Source of the DNA: Triatoma infestans
Taxonomy: Eukaryota > Arthropoda > Insecta > Hemiptera > Reduviidae
Reading direction: 5' to 3'
Assembly: GCA_011037195.1 (NCBI GenBank)
Contig: JAAEAF010000104.1
Location: forward strand, 431,194-495,193
DNA length: 64,000 nt
In this document: positions 54,024 to 62,586 of the stretch, piece after piece
Position numbering within the stretch: the first letter of the stretch is position 1
Layout: each line of letters opens with the position of its first letter
Made by a program: the position numbers and the translations under genes
Notes under the pieces: generated by a model
What the model saw: only the letters and a program-made list of their open reading frames with translations
Told to the model about the DNA's origin: nothing
The model's database searches: none

Positions 54024-55061
54024 CTAACTATAAAGAGGTGAATAGAGACTGATATCATTAACTGCTTTCTTATAGTAATGAGCATCATCATGAAGCCATT
54101 TAGTGGCACATGACGTATGAATTCCATTGTAGTATGGGCAGTATGGAGTACTCCAATGGTCATAAGTTGGAGTTTCAGGAAGACTGCAGCAGAAATTATA
54201 GGGTCTAAATAAATCTATAGTACTAGTAACTTCAGGCATCGTAGTAGGCTGTTTAACAAGGCACAATGCTGTTTCTTGAACACTGGTTGGTTGTTCTGGA
54301 ACATCTAAATCTATAAAGGTACGTTTGACAACTGGCGACTCCTCTTCAAATACATCAAGTTTACGTTTTTTAGACAAATCAAGGCATTCATTAGCAGCTT
54401 CTCCTCTCAAAAGTCCTTCTTGATTTAACCATTTCTGTACCTGACGTCTATGTATTCCAAATTTCCTGGCAGTGGCTCTTTGGTTACCAGAACAAATTTT
54501 ATCATTGTAAAAGGCATCAATCACTTCAAGTTTAAAACTGAGCGAAAAAAATCTTCTTTTACTTAAAGCGGCACAGGTAAAATCTAAAGCTTGGTCTTGA
54601 TCATAAAATGATCCAATACTGCTAGTATCATCTTCTGAATCTGTTACTTTATCTACATTTATTAGCTCTTCTTCAATAATGACTGGTTGTGGTGTGGGTA
54701 TACTACCCGCCTTACAGCTGTCGTCGAGCTGTCTGGTAGAAGCAAGGTTCAAGGCCACTTCTCCATTCTCTACCGCTGCTTCAGCTGTACATCTTAATGT
54801 AGATTCCATTTGTAGCCATTTTTGTATTTGCCTTCTATGTATACCATATTTTCTTGCTGTAGCTCTTTGGTTTCCACGACAATCGGCATCATGCCTATAT
54901 GAGTCAAGTACTTGTAGTTTGAAATGAGGTGAAAAGATTCTCCTTGAACCCATGCCTTTCCCTTCTCGCACTGATTTCACTTGCCTTTTTTTTTCTATAC
55001 AATTTTTAACATTTGGAGAAATATTACCTTGTCGCCAATCTTCTTTGATTCCATGCGCCAT
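54024..55061 (-). CDS. Brinker-like transcription repressor with two Brinker DNA-binding domains
   Basis: A single-exon gene of 345 aa. Brinker represses BMP/Dpp target genes in flies by binding GGCGYY sites. Two copies of the Brinker-type DNA-binding domain (HTH) are visible. Copy 1 is at residues 39-86: RRIFSPHFKLQVLDSY, then CRGNQRATARKYGIHRRQIQ and KWL. Copy 2 is at 168-215: RRFFSLSFKLEVIDAF, then CSGNQRATARKFGIHRRQVQ and KWL. Between them is an acidic linker. Copy 2 is followed by CLDLS (226-230), close to the CtBP motif PxDLS, and FRPY (285-288), close to the Groucho motif FKPY/FRPW. Fly Brinker carries CtBP and Groucho motifs but one DNA-binding domain. The C-terminus is rich in Tyr, His and Pro. 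The ATG at 55061 gives the longest frame; an internal Met at residue 37 is less likely. Confidence 0.85.
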   Translation of the reverse strand: MAHGIKEDWRQGNISPNVKNCIEKKRQVKSVREGKGMGSRRIFSPHFKLQVLDSYRHDADCRGNQRATARKYGIHRRQIQKWLQMESTLRCTAEAAVENGEVALNLASTRQLDDSCKAGSIPTPQPVIIEEELINVDKVTDSEDDTSSIGSFYDQDQALDFTCAALSKRRFFSLSFKLEVIDAFYNDKICSGNQRATARKFGIHRRQVQKWLNQEGLLRGEAANECLDLSKKRKLDVFEEESPVVKRTFIDLDVPEQPTSVQETALCLVKQPTTMPEVTSTIDLFRPYNFCCSLPETPTYDHWSTPYCPYYNGIHTSCATKWLHDDAHYYKKAVNDISLYSPLYS

Positions 55062-55540
55062 TATTTTTTTAATTCACAAAACTTTTAACACATCACACTA
55101 TTGCACAACACTCAAGTGAAAAACAGGCAAGATACAAAGTGGGCAATCCCTTACTTCCCCCTCTCTCTCACCCCACTACACCGCCTTGCCTACCACTGAA
55201 CGCAGGCGGGAAGCCAGTCAGCTCAAGTTATAGAAACCTGACGTTGCCAAATCGCTTTTTATAAACTCCCATTAGTGATTTGATTTGTAGCTGAAGATTT
55301 CTATGCTTATTTTTCACTATTTAATTGCACTACCGACAATTTAGGAAATAACAGATTTATATTTTAAATAAAGGAAAATTAGGGGAAATGAAATTATTCT
55401 TAAATAGATTAAAAGTGAATGTGGCAACATCGCTCGCCCACATGCTTAGTGTTGTAGTGGGAGCCGATACTGCTAGACAGGGCGACGCCAGCTCTGCTCA
55501 CCCCCTTTCTACTCTACATACATTCTATATATTTTTTTTT
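55062..55540 (-). promoter_or_regulatory. Upstream region of the Brinker-like gene
   Basis: It stands out from the surroundings by two less AT-rich patches (about 55140-55225 and 55430-55510) with CT-rich runs. These are probable promoter and proximal control elements. The CpG-containing second patch holds the silencer-like site described next. Confidence 0.45.
55474..55489 (-). promoter_or_regulatory. Mad/Medea/Schnurri silencer-like site overlapping a Brinker site
   Basis: On the minus strand GGCGTC-GCCCT-GTCTA matches the fly silencer consensus GRCGNC-N5-GTCTG at all fixed positions except the last. One base further out it also reads TGGCGTC, matching the Brinker site TGGCGYY. It lies about 415 bp upstream of the start codon. 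Confidence 0.35.
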
Positions 55541-56809
55541 TAACCTCCTGCGCATTCCAATAAAGCTTCCTTTTAAAGTGTTGTCACATAAGATGTATTA
55601 AAAAATACTATAATAATGAAAAATCAAATTAACATAAATAATGTCTATTATCAAAATTGAGTCATCAATATTTTAAGACTAGATCAAAATAATATAGAAA
55701 AAGGACACTGTGTCAGTAACTATTTTTAACGAACTTTTATTTATAATTGTTTCTAAATGTCTAGTCGATCATAATTAAAAGGATATTTATATGCTTTATT
55801 TAATTAAATATATGCCATTAAAATTAGTACTGCTGGAAATCCATTCCAGCAAACTAATAAAAGTATAAAAAAATTATAAATTTAATAAAATAGAATTTTG
55901 CGTTTATAAAAATACTTTTTTTTGTTTTTAAATTTCATTAGAAACTTGTTGGAATGAAACAAGTGACTACCTGAAAGAGAATTACTTGGTATTACTAGAG
56001 GGCAAGTGTATGTAACGTGTATTTATAATAATCAAAGGATGTGTCCAAAAATGATAGGAATCACATGTTTGTGGCGAGTACAAATCTTTATTTAGATAAA
56101 ATTAGACTTGTCAAATTAAAGATCTGTTAGTAAATTTATCATCTTCCATTCGTGTTAAAATTAATTGTAAAGTTCAAATCCTTATTTTTTTTATTTAATT
56201 TTACAAGGCACTTAAACCTTGTTTATTAAATGCTACACTACGAATATGGATTAAAATATATTTTAAACAAAGATTAGGTACTACAAACTTAATATTAGTT
56301 AAAGTTTGATTTAATGTTAATGCAATGGAAATATATTCGGAAAACAAATTAGTTAAAAAAAAAAAAGTTTTTCATTTTCTATAGGAACAACTTTATCAAA
56401 CAAAATGCGCCTATTAATTTATAAGATATTCTTATTATAAACAAAAGTGAATGTATAGTTTTACAGCTAATAATCTCGGTTATAGGTGTGTCCTACGGAC
56501 CCCCACACATGTGTGCTGACACTAATATTATGTGTACGGCAGGAAGTTTTTAACATATTTTAAAAATAGGTAAATTCTTTACAACATTAAAAAATTGTAT
56601 TGCAACGCAACAAGTTTTCTATTTTTTTATCATAGATTTTGTTATTTTAGTAAGAAAGGACGATATGATAGAAACACTTAAGACATAATATTGTCTTTCT
56701 GCAATTCTCAAATTCCCATTATTACAATTTGTATTCAAACTCAAAATTTTTAGACTTATAAGTTCTTTAATAGGTATAAAAATATAAACCAAACATTATT
56801 TTGAGATAG
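55541..56809. other. AT-rich spacer, no gene seen
   Basis: No frame, known repeat or structured element was recognised in this 1.3 kb. Confidence 0.35.
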
Positions 56810-58197
56810 CCCTAAGGGGTGTTGGTTACGGAAGTACCACTTTATTCAATGGATTTTCATTTATTGCGATTTTTTGGAAAATGGATCACCTAAATATATA
56901 AAGAGCTACATTTATTTAAAACGTTTCACTGTAAAGTGGCTTTTGAGGTAATATGGTGGGGATATTTTTTTCTCTAAACTGCTATTTTATTTTATTATAT
57001 AATTCTTTCATCTTAATAATAATTAATTAGAATTAAATATGGTGATAAAATTCCAAGATTGAAGAACATCGGTTGATCGGAAGTTCTTTTTTTGTGAATA
57101 GTTTTTTTTTTCAGTTTACTGGGATTTTCTTAATTACGACTCCTACGATTTGTAATAAACTTATCATATAAACTACATATATTTAGAGAGCTATAACTTT
57201 TATTTGATACATTTCTCCGGAAAAATTTATTGAAAGTGACTATTGGTCTTGGTGTTTTGCTCTAAAGTTTATTTCAGTTTATTACATCATTCTATCATCT
57301 GTAAAATTTAATTATAATGAAATCTGCTGTTAAAATTCCAAGTTTGAAGAAAATTGGTTCACCGAAACTGCAACTTTACTGAACAATTTTGTTGTTTTTT
57401 TTGCGACTCTCTGCATAAAGATACCAGTGAGTTCCATTTAACTTAGTCTACTAAAACATATATACAAGAGACCTACCACTTTTGTTTTAAAAAGGATTCG
57501 GAATAAATTCATTTAAAATGTGTTTTTGGTTTGGGAGGAGGTTATGCTTTCCTCTAAAGTGCTATTTTAATTTATTATACGATTTTGTCATCTATATAAT
57601 ATTAATTATAATTAAATTTGTTACCAAAATTTCGAATTTGAAGAAAATGAGTTGACCGGAAGTACAGTAGTATTTAACTATTTTCTTCATTTTTTTTTTT
57701 ACGAGTATTCTCCATAATACCAACGGGTTTTATTAAACTTGGGATACTAACTATATAGAACCCTTTTGTTTGAACTTTTTGCCGAGAAAAATTTACTTTT
57801 TTTTTTACGCTATGACTTCGGTTATTCAGCTACTCTGATTTTAGAAGATTCTGTGGAGCTGGAAAGTGAGGCTTCCTAAAAAATTCGAAGACTACTAAAC
57901 ATTTTGTAATAATTATAAATTCGAAGAAAGTTTACTTTATACTAAAGTATTTCTTCAATATAATGTTTCGTTCAACATTTATATAATATATAATATTAAT
58001 ATATTTAAAAGCATTGCTTTTAAAGAGAATTCCAAATTTGAAGAAAATCGGTTAACCGGAAATGCAACTTTAAATAATAGGATTTTGAGTTTTTTGGAAG
58101 TTTCTAGTAAACAACAATAACTATTTCTTTAAACTTGGAATGCTAATTGCACAGGTATAAACCTATCACTTTTATTTGAAAGATTAAAAAAAAAAAA
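56810..58197 (-). repeat. ACCGGAAGT-type tandem-unit repeat, copy C
   Basis: Four or more diverged units in minus orientation, marked by CGGAAGTT near 57079, ACCGAAACTGCAAC near 57361, ACCGGAAGTACAG near 57655 and ACCGGAAATGCAAC near 58056. Each is preceded by an ATTCCAAGTTTGAAGAAAAT-like block and followed by AAACTT..ATA..AACTA. It meets copy D head to head at a poly-A run at 58187-58197. Confidence 0.7.
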
Positions 58198-58341
58198 TCT
58201 AGGGTGAAACACACGATTTTGTCTTTACAAAATTGTTACTGACAAATATTGTTCAAACGAATAATTTTTAAAATGTGGGTGGGTCCGCAATGCTGGCTAA
58301 CATCCGGTATTTTATTCGTCGTAGCATGCATATTAGTTTTG

Positions 58342-58381
58342 TTCCTGACCGGTTTCGGATTTTCATTCATCGTCAGAGCAA
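58342..58381 (-). ncRNA. Hammerhead-ribozyme-like core, element C left arm
   Basis: Minus strand: TTGCT (stem I), a perfect CTGACGA box, T, GAAT-GAAA-ATCC stem-loop, GAAAC, CGGTC, then AGGAA, which pairs with TTGCT at four of five positions. The CUGANGA and GAAA boxes are both intact. One extra T lies between the box and stem II, which differs from the textbook hammerhead. Confidence 0.45.
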
Positions 58382-58776
58382 ATTCACCTAGTTCGTGTAG
58401 AGAGTTCACTTCAATGAAATGTTTCTGTAGACTCACACTTGTTGGTTGTATATATGTGGGAAGGTTATAAAGTTATGTTACTATTTGTGTGCATTTCATG
58501 CCCCCCCCCCACCAATAAAAATTACTTGATAAAACATTGAACCCGCTTAACAACACTATTAAAAATTTAGTTATAAAGTATTCTTCAAAACATACTATTT
58601 ATTTTATACTATTTTCTAATGTCTAATCACGATTTATAATAATTCCACTTTGTCATGAAACGCATACACATAGTAACATAACCTTATAACCTTCCCTGTT
58701 ATATATATAGAACCAACAAGTGTGAGTCTACAGAAACATTTCGTTGAAGTGAAATCTCTACACGAACTTGGTGAAT

Positions 58777-58816
58777 TTGCTCTGACGATGGATGAAAATC
58801 AGAAACCCGTGAGGAA
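58777..58816 (+). ncRNA. Hammerhead-ribozyme-like core, element C right arm
   Basis: Plus strand: perfect CTGACGA (58782-58788), T, GGAT-GAAA-ATCA stem-loop, GAAAC (58802-58806), then CCGTGAGGAAC. The stem III/cleavage segment has drifted from CGGTC to CCGTG, so this arm is likely inactive even if the left is not. Confidence 0.35.
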
Positions 58817-59889
58817 CAAAACTAATATGCATGCTATGACGGATAAAATACCGGATATTATTTTTATTAACCTTTTGTCTTCAGTTTTATATCATTGGGT
58901 GAATCTAACCTTAATAAAATGACTTTCTTGGAGGAAAGCATAATCTCCTTCCACCCCCATTCCACCCATTCCAAAACATCCCATTCCACCCCCATTTAAA
59001 TGAGTTTCTCGAAAACAAGTTTCAAACGAAATTGATAGATCTCTATATTCACAGTTAGTATAACAAATTTAATGAAGTCCGTCAGTGTTTTAATGGACAA
59101 AATTGCTAAAACTGTATTCAGTAAAAACGCACTTCCGGTTTACTCATTTTCTTGAAACACGGAATTTTGACAATCTAATTATTTTTAATTAATTTTGTTT
59201 AGACGGTAGAATTGTATAATCAACTAAGTTTGTACATTAGAGCCCCCCCCCCCCCCAAGTTCCTTAAAATGACTTTAACTGGAGTAATGTTGCAAATAAA
59301 AGTTATAGCTCTTTATTATTGTAGTTCATTGTCTTAGTTTTTAAAAAAATAGTTGGAGCCGTATTAAAGAAAATAGCAGAAAACAGAAAAAATAATTTTT
59401 AGTAAAAACGCACTTCCGGTCAACAGATTTTTTTCAAACTCGAAATTTCGACAACATATTTAATTCTAATTAATATTATGTAGATGACAGAATTGTCTAA
59501 TAAACTGAAATAGTAGTTTAGAGGAAAAACCTAATTCCACCCCTTCCCGAAAAGTCCCCTTAAATGGATTTTCCCGGAAAAATGTTTCAAATAAAAGTTG
59601 TAGCTCATTATAAGCGTAATTGAGATACTAAGTCTTTGGTGCCTATTTCGACAAAATTTCAAAAAAAATGAAGAACAATTTTGAGCTTCCTGCGACTTTT
59701 CGTTTTTGAGATATTTTGTTAACTAAAACACACACATACATATACATATATACATTCGCTGAAAACATTGTTTTCGAATTCAGGGGACCCCAAAACATGT
59801 ATTTCCGGTAAAATCTCAATTCAGAATATCCGGCACGATCGCAATACTTCCTCTTTATGTAATGGGATCCGAATCATTAAATATTCATC

Positions 59890-60205
59890 GGATTCGAAAT
59901 AGCTAGTTATTCTCTACCTAACCCAGATTATGGAGGGAGTATGTATATATATATATATAAGAACGCTTACGAAGAACAGTGGAGAACAGTCATCGATACC
60001 AGTCAGAATACATCATTCTATTTTCTAACTCTCAGCCAGTCTGACTCTCTCTTAAATATCCTCGTTATTCTCTAACTTCTATACAGAGAAAATTCCTTGC
60101 AGTTTGTGTTACTCTATTCATTATATATAGTGTTCAAAGTATCTATAAGTTTATTTCCTTTACTCTCCTAAACTTATCTCTCTAATTCTCACTATATTAC
60201 ATCCA
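59890..60205 (+). other. Possible solo-LTR-like insertion at the end of copy D
   Basis: The usual 3' tail of the ACCGGAAGT-type repeat (CTCTTAAG..TAAGAGAAAGTAAAAA) is split. Its first part ends near 59855 and TAAGAGAAAGTAAAAAGGAT reappears at about 60211. Between lie a (TA) run that could be a TATA box (59943-59959) and CT-rich sequence with several TCTCT..CTAACT blocks, in the style of an LTR U3-R. No defined ends or duplication were found, so the class is uncertain. Confidence 0.3.
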
Positions 60206-60639
60206 CTATATTTAAGAGAAAGTAAAAAGGATTTTAGATAGCTTTGCGGAATTTTCGACATTAAATTCCAAAAAACATGGGGTTGGTTCTATGTTATTGG
60301 CGCGTTCTTCACTGCTCTATTAATCACTGTTTGGTGTTCCAAGAGAAAAAAAAAGAGCAGAACCCATACCTGTGGGTAAATTGTGTTAAAAAGAGTAGGA
60401 GAAGGATGGGTGTTTAGTTGCAATCATTTATCGGTTAAAATATTAAATAAATGAATTAGTGAAAGATAGAATGACATAGCCAGACAGGAAATAGCACAAA
60501 TGAACAAAATAATGAGAACAAAAAGTTCTTTAGATTTGCTAATAAAAAATAAAATGTATTGTTGTTCAGAGTGTTATCTTAATCATGCAAGTAAGTGGAG
60601 ACATATATGATTGCAAGGTTTAGGTTAGGAATATGGAGC

Positions 60640-60845
60640 ATGAGGTCATTTTAGAAGGAGATGATCTAGGGATGAATCCCCAGAACCCCGTAAATCAATT
60701 TTTCAAATAAATTCCGGCGGATGGATGGGGCAGTGTTGTCTTTAACGAGAGAACACTTCCTTTCCGGAGGTCGGCAGTACACTGAGAAGGCTCCGGGCGT
60801 AAATGACCATAAATGTTGAGGCGCCTTAAATTAAAAAAAAATAAA
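60640..60845 (+). repeat. tRNA-derived SINE copy (head degraded)
   Basis: The head is barely recognisable. The body has GGGGCAGTGTTGTCTTTAAC, GAGAGAACACTTCC, CGGAGGTCGGCAGTACACTG, AGAAGGCTCCGGGCG, then ATAAATGTTGAGGCGCC, TTAAATT and an A-rich tail. Plus orientation. Confidence 0.78.
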
Positions 60846-61164
60846 TAAAAAGATTATTCTGAAAGAAGAAACGATTCTCTTACATACTGTCCCTTTCTCT
60901 CTTTTCCTTGTGATTGGTGAATAGCAGAACTCAAGAACAAAAAAATAGCAGGAAGTATTACCGCTGTCGGTATTCGATGAGGAATGTTGTTTACGCAATT
61001 TTCATGTAAACTACTTCGCGGATTTTCTTAAACATTATATACAAACTATATTTTCCAGTTATTTGACATTTTTTTCGGGGAGGGGAGGGGGGGTTCTGGG
61101 GGTTTGAAGCTGCAATTTGCGGGGTACACCTAAAATTATCGCACTATTATTTTGATTCTTTTCT

Positions 61165-61405
61165 TTTCTTTTTAATTTAAGGCGCGTCAACATTTATGGC
61201 TATTGGCGCTCGGAGCCTTCTCAGTGCATTGTCGGCCTCCGGGCAGTGTTCTCTCGTTACAGACAACACTGTCAATCCATCACCGGACAGTGAGCTGTAG
61301 AGGTTCCTAGGAAGAAAAAATTTAAGGGCAGCACAGCTGGACTCGAACCCTATAGTCCGCCGCATGGGAGTCCAGTACGCTAACCACTTAACTATTCCCT
61401 TCCAT
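61165..61405 (-). repeat. tRNA-derived SINE copy, nearly full length
   Basis: Minus strand: tRNA-like head with GTGGTTAGCGTACTGGACTC, B-box-like GGGTTCGAGTCC, CAGCTGTGCTGCCC, CACTGTCCGGTGATGG, TCTGTAACGAGAGAACACTG, CCGGAGGCCGACAATGCACT, GAGAAGGCTCCGAGCGCC and 3' end AATGTTGACGCGCCTTAAAT. The minus-strand 89-codon frame at 61177-61446 is part of this SINE and not a gene. Confidence 0.85.
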
Positions 61406-61689
61406 GTACTCGCTTCGCCGGTACATATACTATTTTGATTCCACAAATATTTTTTTACAATTTTAGAGCAACTTAACTTTTAGTCAAAATTTGAATAGGT
61501 TTTAAAAAACGTTGAAAATCGAGAATTTCAACAATTAATTGAAAATATGAGATTTGCATTTAAGAAGTCAAATTTTATCACAAAGTTTAAAGAAAAATTC
61601 CCATAAATTTTGAAGATTATAATATATTTTATCTTATATTATTTTATCTTCTATTATATATAATATATATAATTTTATAGTACAATATA

Positions 61690-62335
61690 TATATATTCAC
61701 CGGAAATACATATTTTGAGATATTCTGAGTACAAAAAAAATATTTTTAGCGAATGGTCTGCGCGCGCATGTGTATATCTATATGAGTGTGTGTGTTGTAC
61801 GCATGTGTTTGAACGAAATATCTTAATTACGAAAAATCACAGGAAGTTCAAACTTAATATTCCGTATAAGTATTATCACCATACGATGCAAAATCCATCA
61901 ACCGGAAATGAGACTTTACTGAATTTTTTTTTTTAAGGTTTTAGCGACTTTTTTTCAAAAAAGGTTTCAACGATTTTTTTATAAACTTCATATGATATCT
62001 ATACACATAAATCCCTATCACTTTTATTTGTAACATTTTCCCCGGAAAATTGAATATTTAGTCGGTCTGGGGGAACAATAACGTTCGTTCAGCTTTCCTC
62101 AAAAAATATTTTTTGTAGAATATTTATGATATTAACATCTATATAATAATACGTTAGAAGTATAATTTTAGAATTCCAAATTTGAAAAAAAAAAATCGGT
62201 TAATCAGACGTGTGATGTTATAGAAAAATTTAAGTACTTTGGAATGTTCACGAAAATGACTATAAATATTTTCTTTAAACTTAGAATGTTAGCTGCACAG
62301 TTAAAAAACAAAAAAAAAAAAAATCTTTAAACTCG
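61690..62335 (-). repeat. ACCGGAAGT-type tandem-unit repeat, copy E
   Basis: Minus orientation: a module with GCGCGCATGTGTATATC and GAGTGTGTGTGTTGTACGCA (61760-61805), TTAATATTCCGTATAAG, CAACCGGAAATGAGACTTTA near 61898, TTTGTAACATTTTCCCCGG, GGTTAATCAGACGTGTG near 62200, and an end TTAGCTGCACAGTTAAAAAA with a poly-A run. It parallels the order of copy C. Confidence 0.65.
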
Positions 62336-62586
62336 AAAAATATTTTTCCTCTAAATATTGATTTTTAGTTCTGTGGAATTTGTGGTGTTCAATTTCAAAT
62401 GTTAGGTAGATACGTGGTTGGTTATAAATTATAATATTATTTTATTGGCGCGTACTGCTGGATAACAATGTAATCACCTCTCTAACTGCCTGGGTTGGAG
62501 GCTGTTATTTGTCCCCCATAACCTCTGTATTTTAGGACAACTGAGTGAAATTTGAAGATAAAAGAAAATTTGTCATTTATATATAA

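Larger units (their letters stand above)
58270..58870. repeat. Inverted-repeat (foldback) element C
   Basis: Arms of about 200 bp face each other: 58300-58497 and 58661-58858. Matching blocks include TATCCGGTATTTTAT/ATAAAATACCGGATA-like, GCATGCATATTAGTTTTGTT, GTGTAGAGAGTTCACTTC, GTCTACAGAAACATTTC and ACCTTATAACCTTCC. The loop (about 58498-58660) has a C run and AT-rich DNA. The arms are about 90 percent alike by eye. Hammerhead-like cores lie in both arms. Antisense open frames here (58236-58470, 58722-58922) are by-products of the arms. Confidence 0.82.
58198..59870 (+). repeat. ACCGGAAGT-type tandem-unit repeat, copy D (interrupted)
   Basis: It starts TCTAGGGTGAAACACACG after poly-A and is broken by foldback element C. 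It resumes by about 59030 with CACTTCCGGTTTAC (about 59131), a C run of about 14 (59243-59256), CACTTCCGGTCAAC (about 59411), the CACACACATACATATACA module near 59729, GGGGACCCCAAAAC and CAATACTTCCTCTTTATG. Confidence 0.72.

Noticed and set aside
54679..54927. 82-codon plus-strand frame
   Set aside because: Antisense shadow of the Brinker-like coding sequence.
58236..58922. Two open frames (58236-58436 minus and 58722-58922 plus) with nearly the same peptide starting MSLQKHF
   Set aside because: They are the two arms of inverted-repeat element C read in the same relative direction, so the match comes from the repeat and not from a duplicated gene.
61177..61446. 89-codon minus-strand frame
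   Set aside because: It runs through a SINE copy including the tRNA-like head, with no protein similarity.
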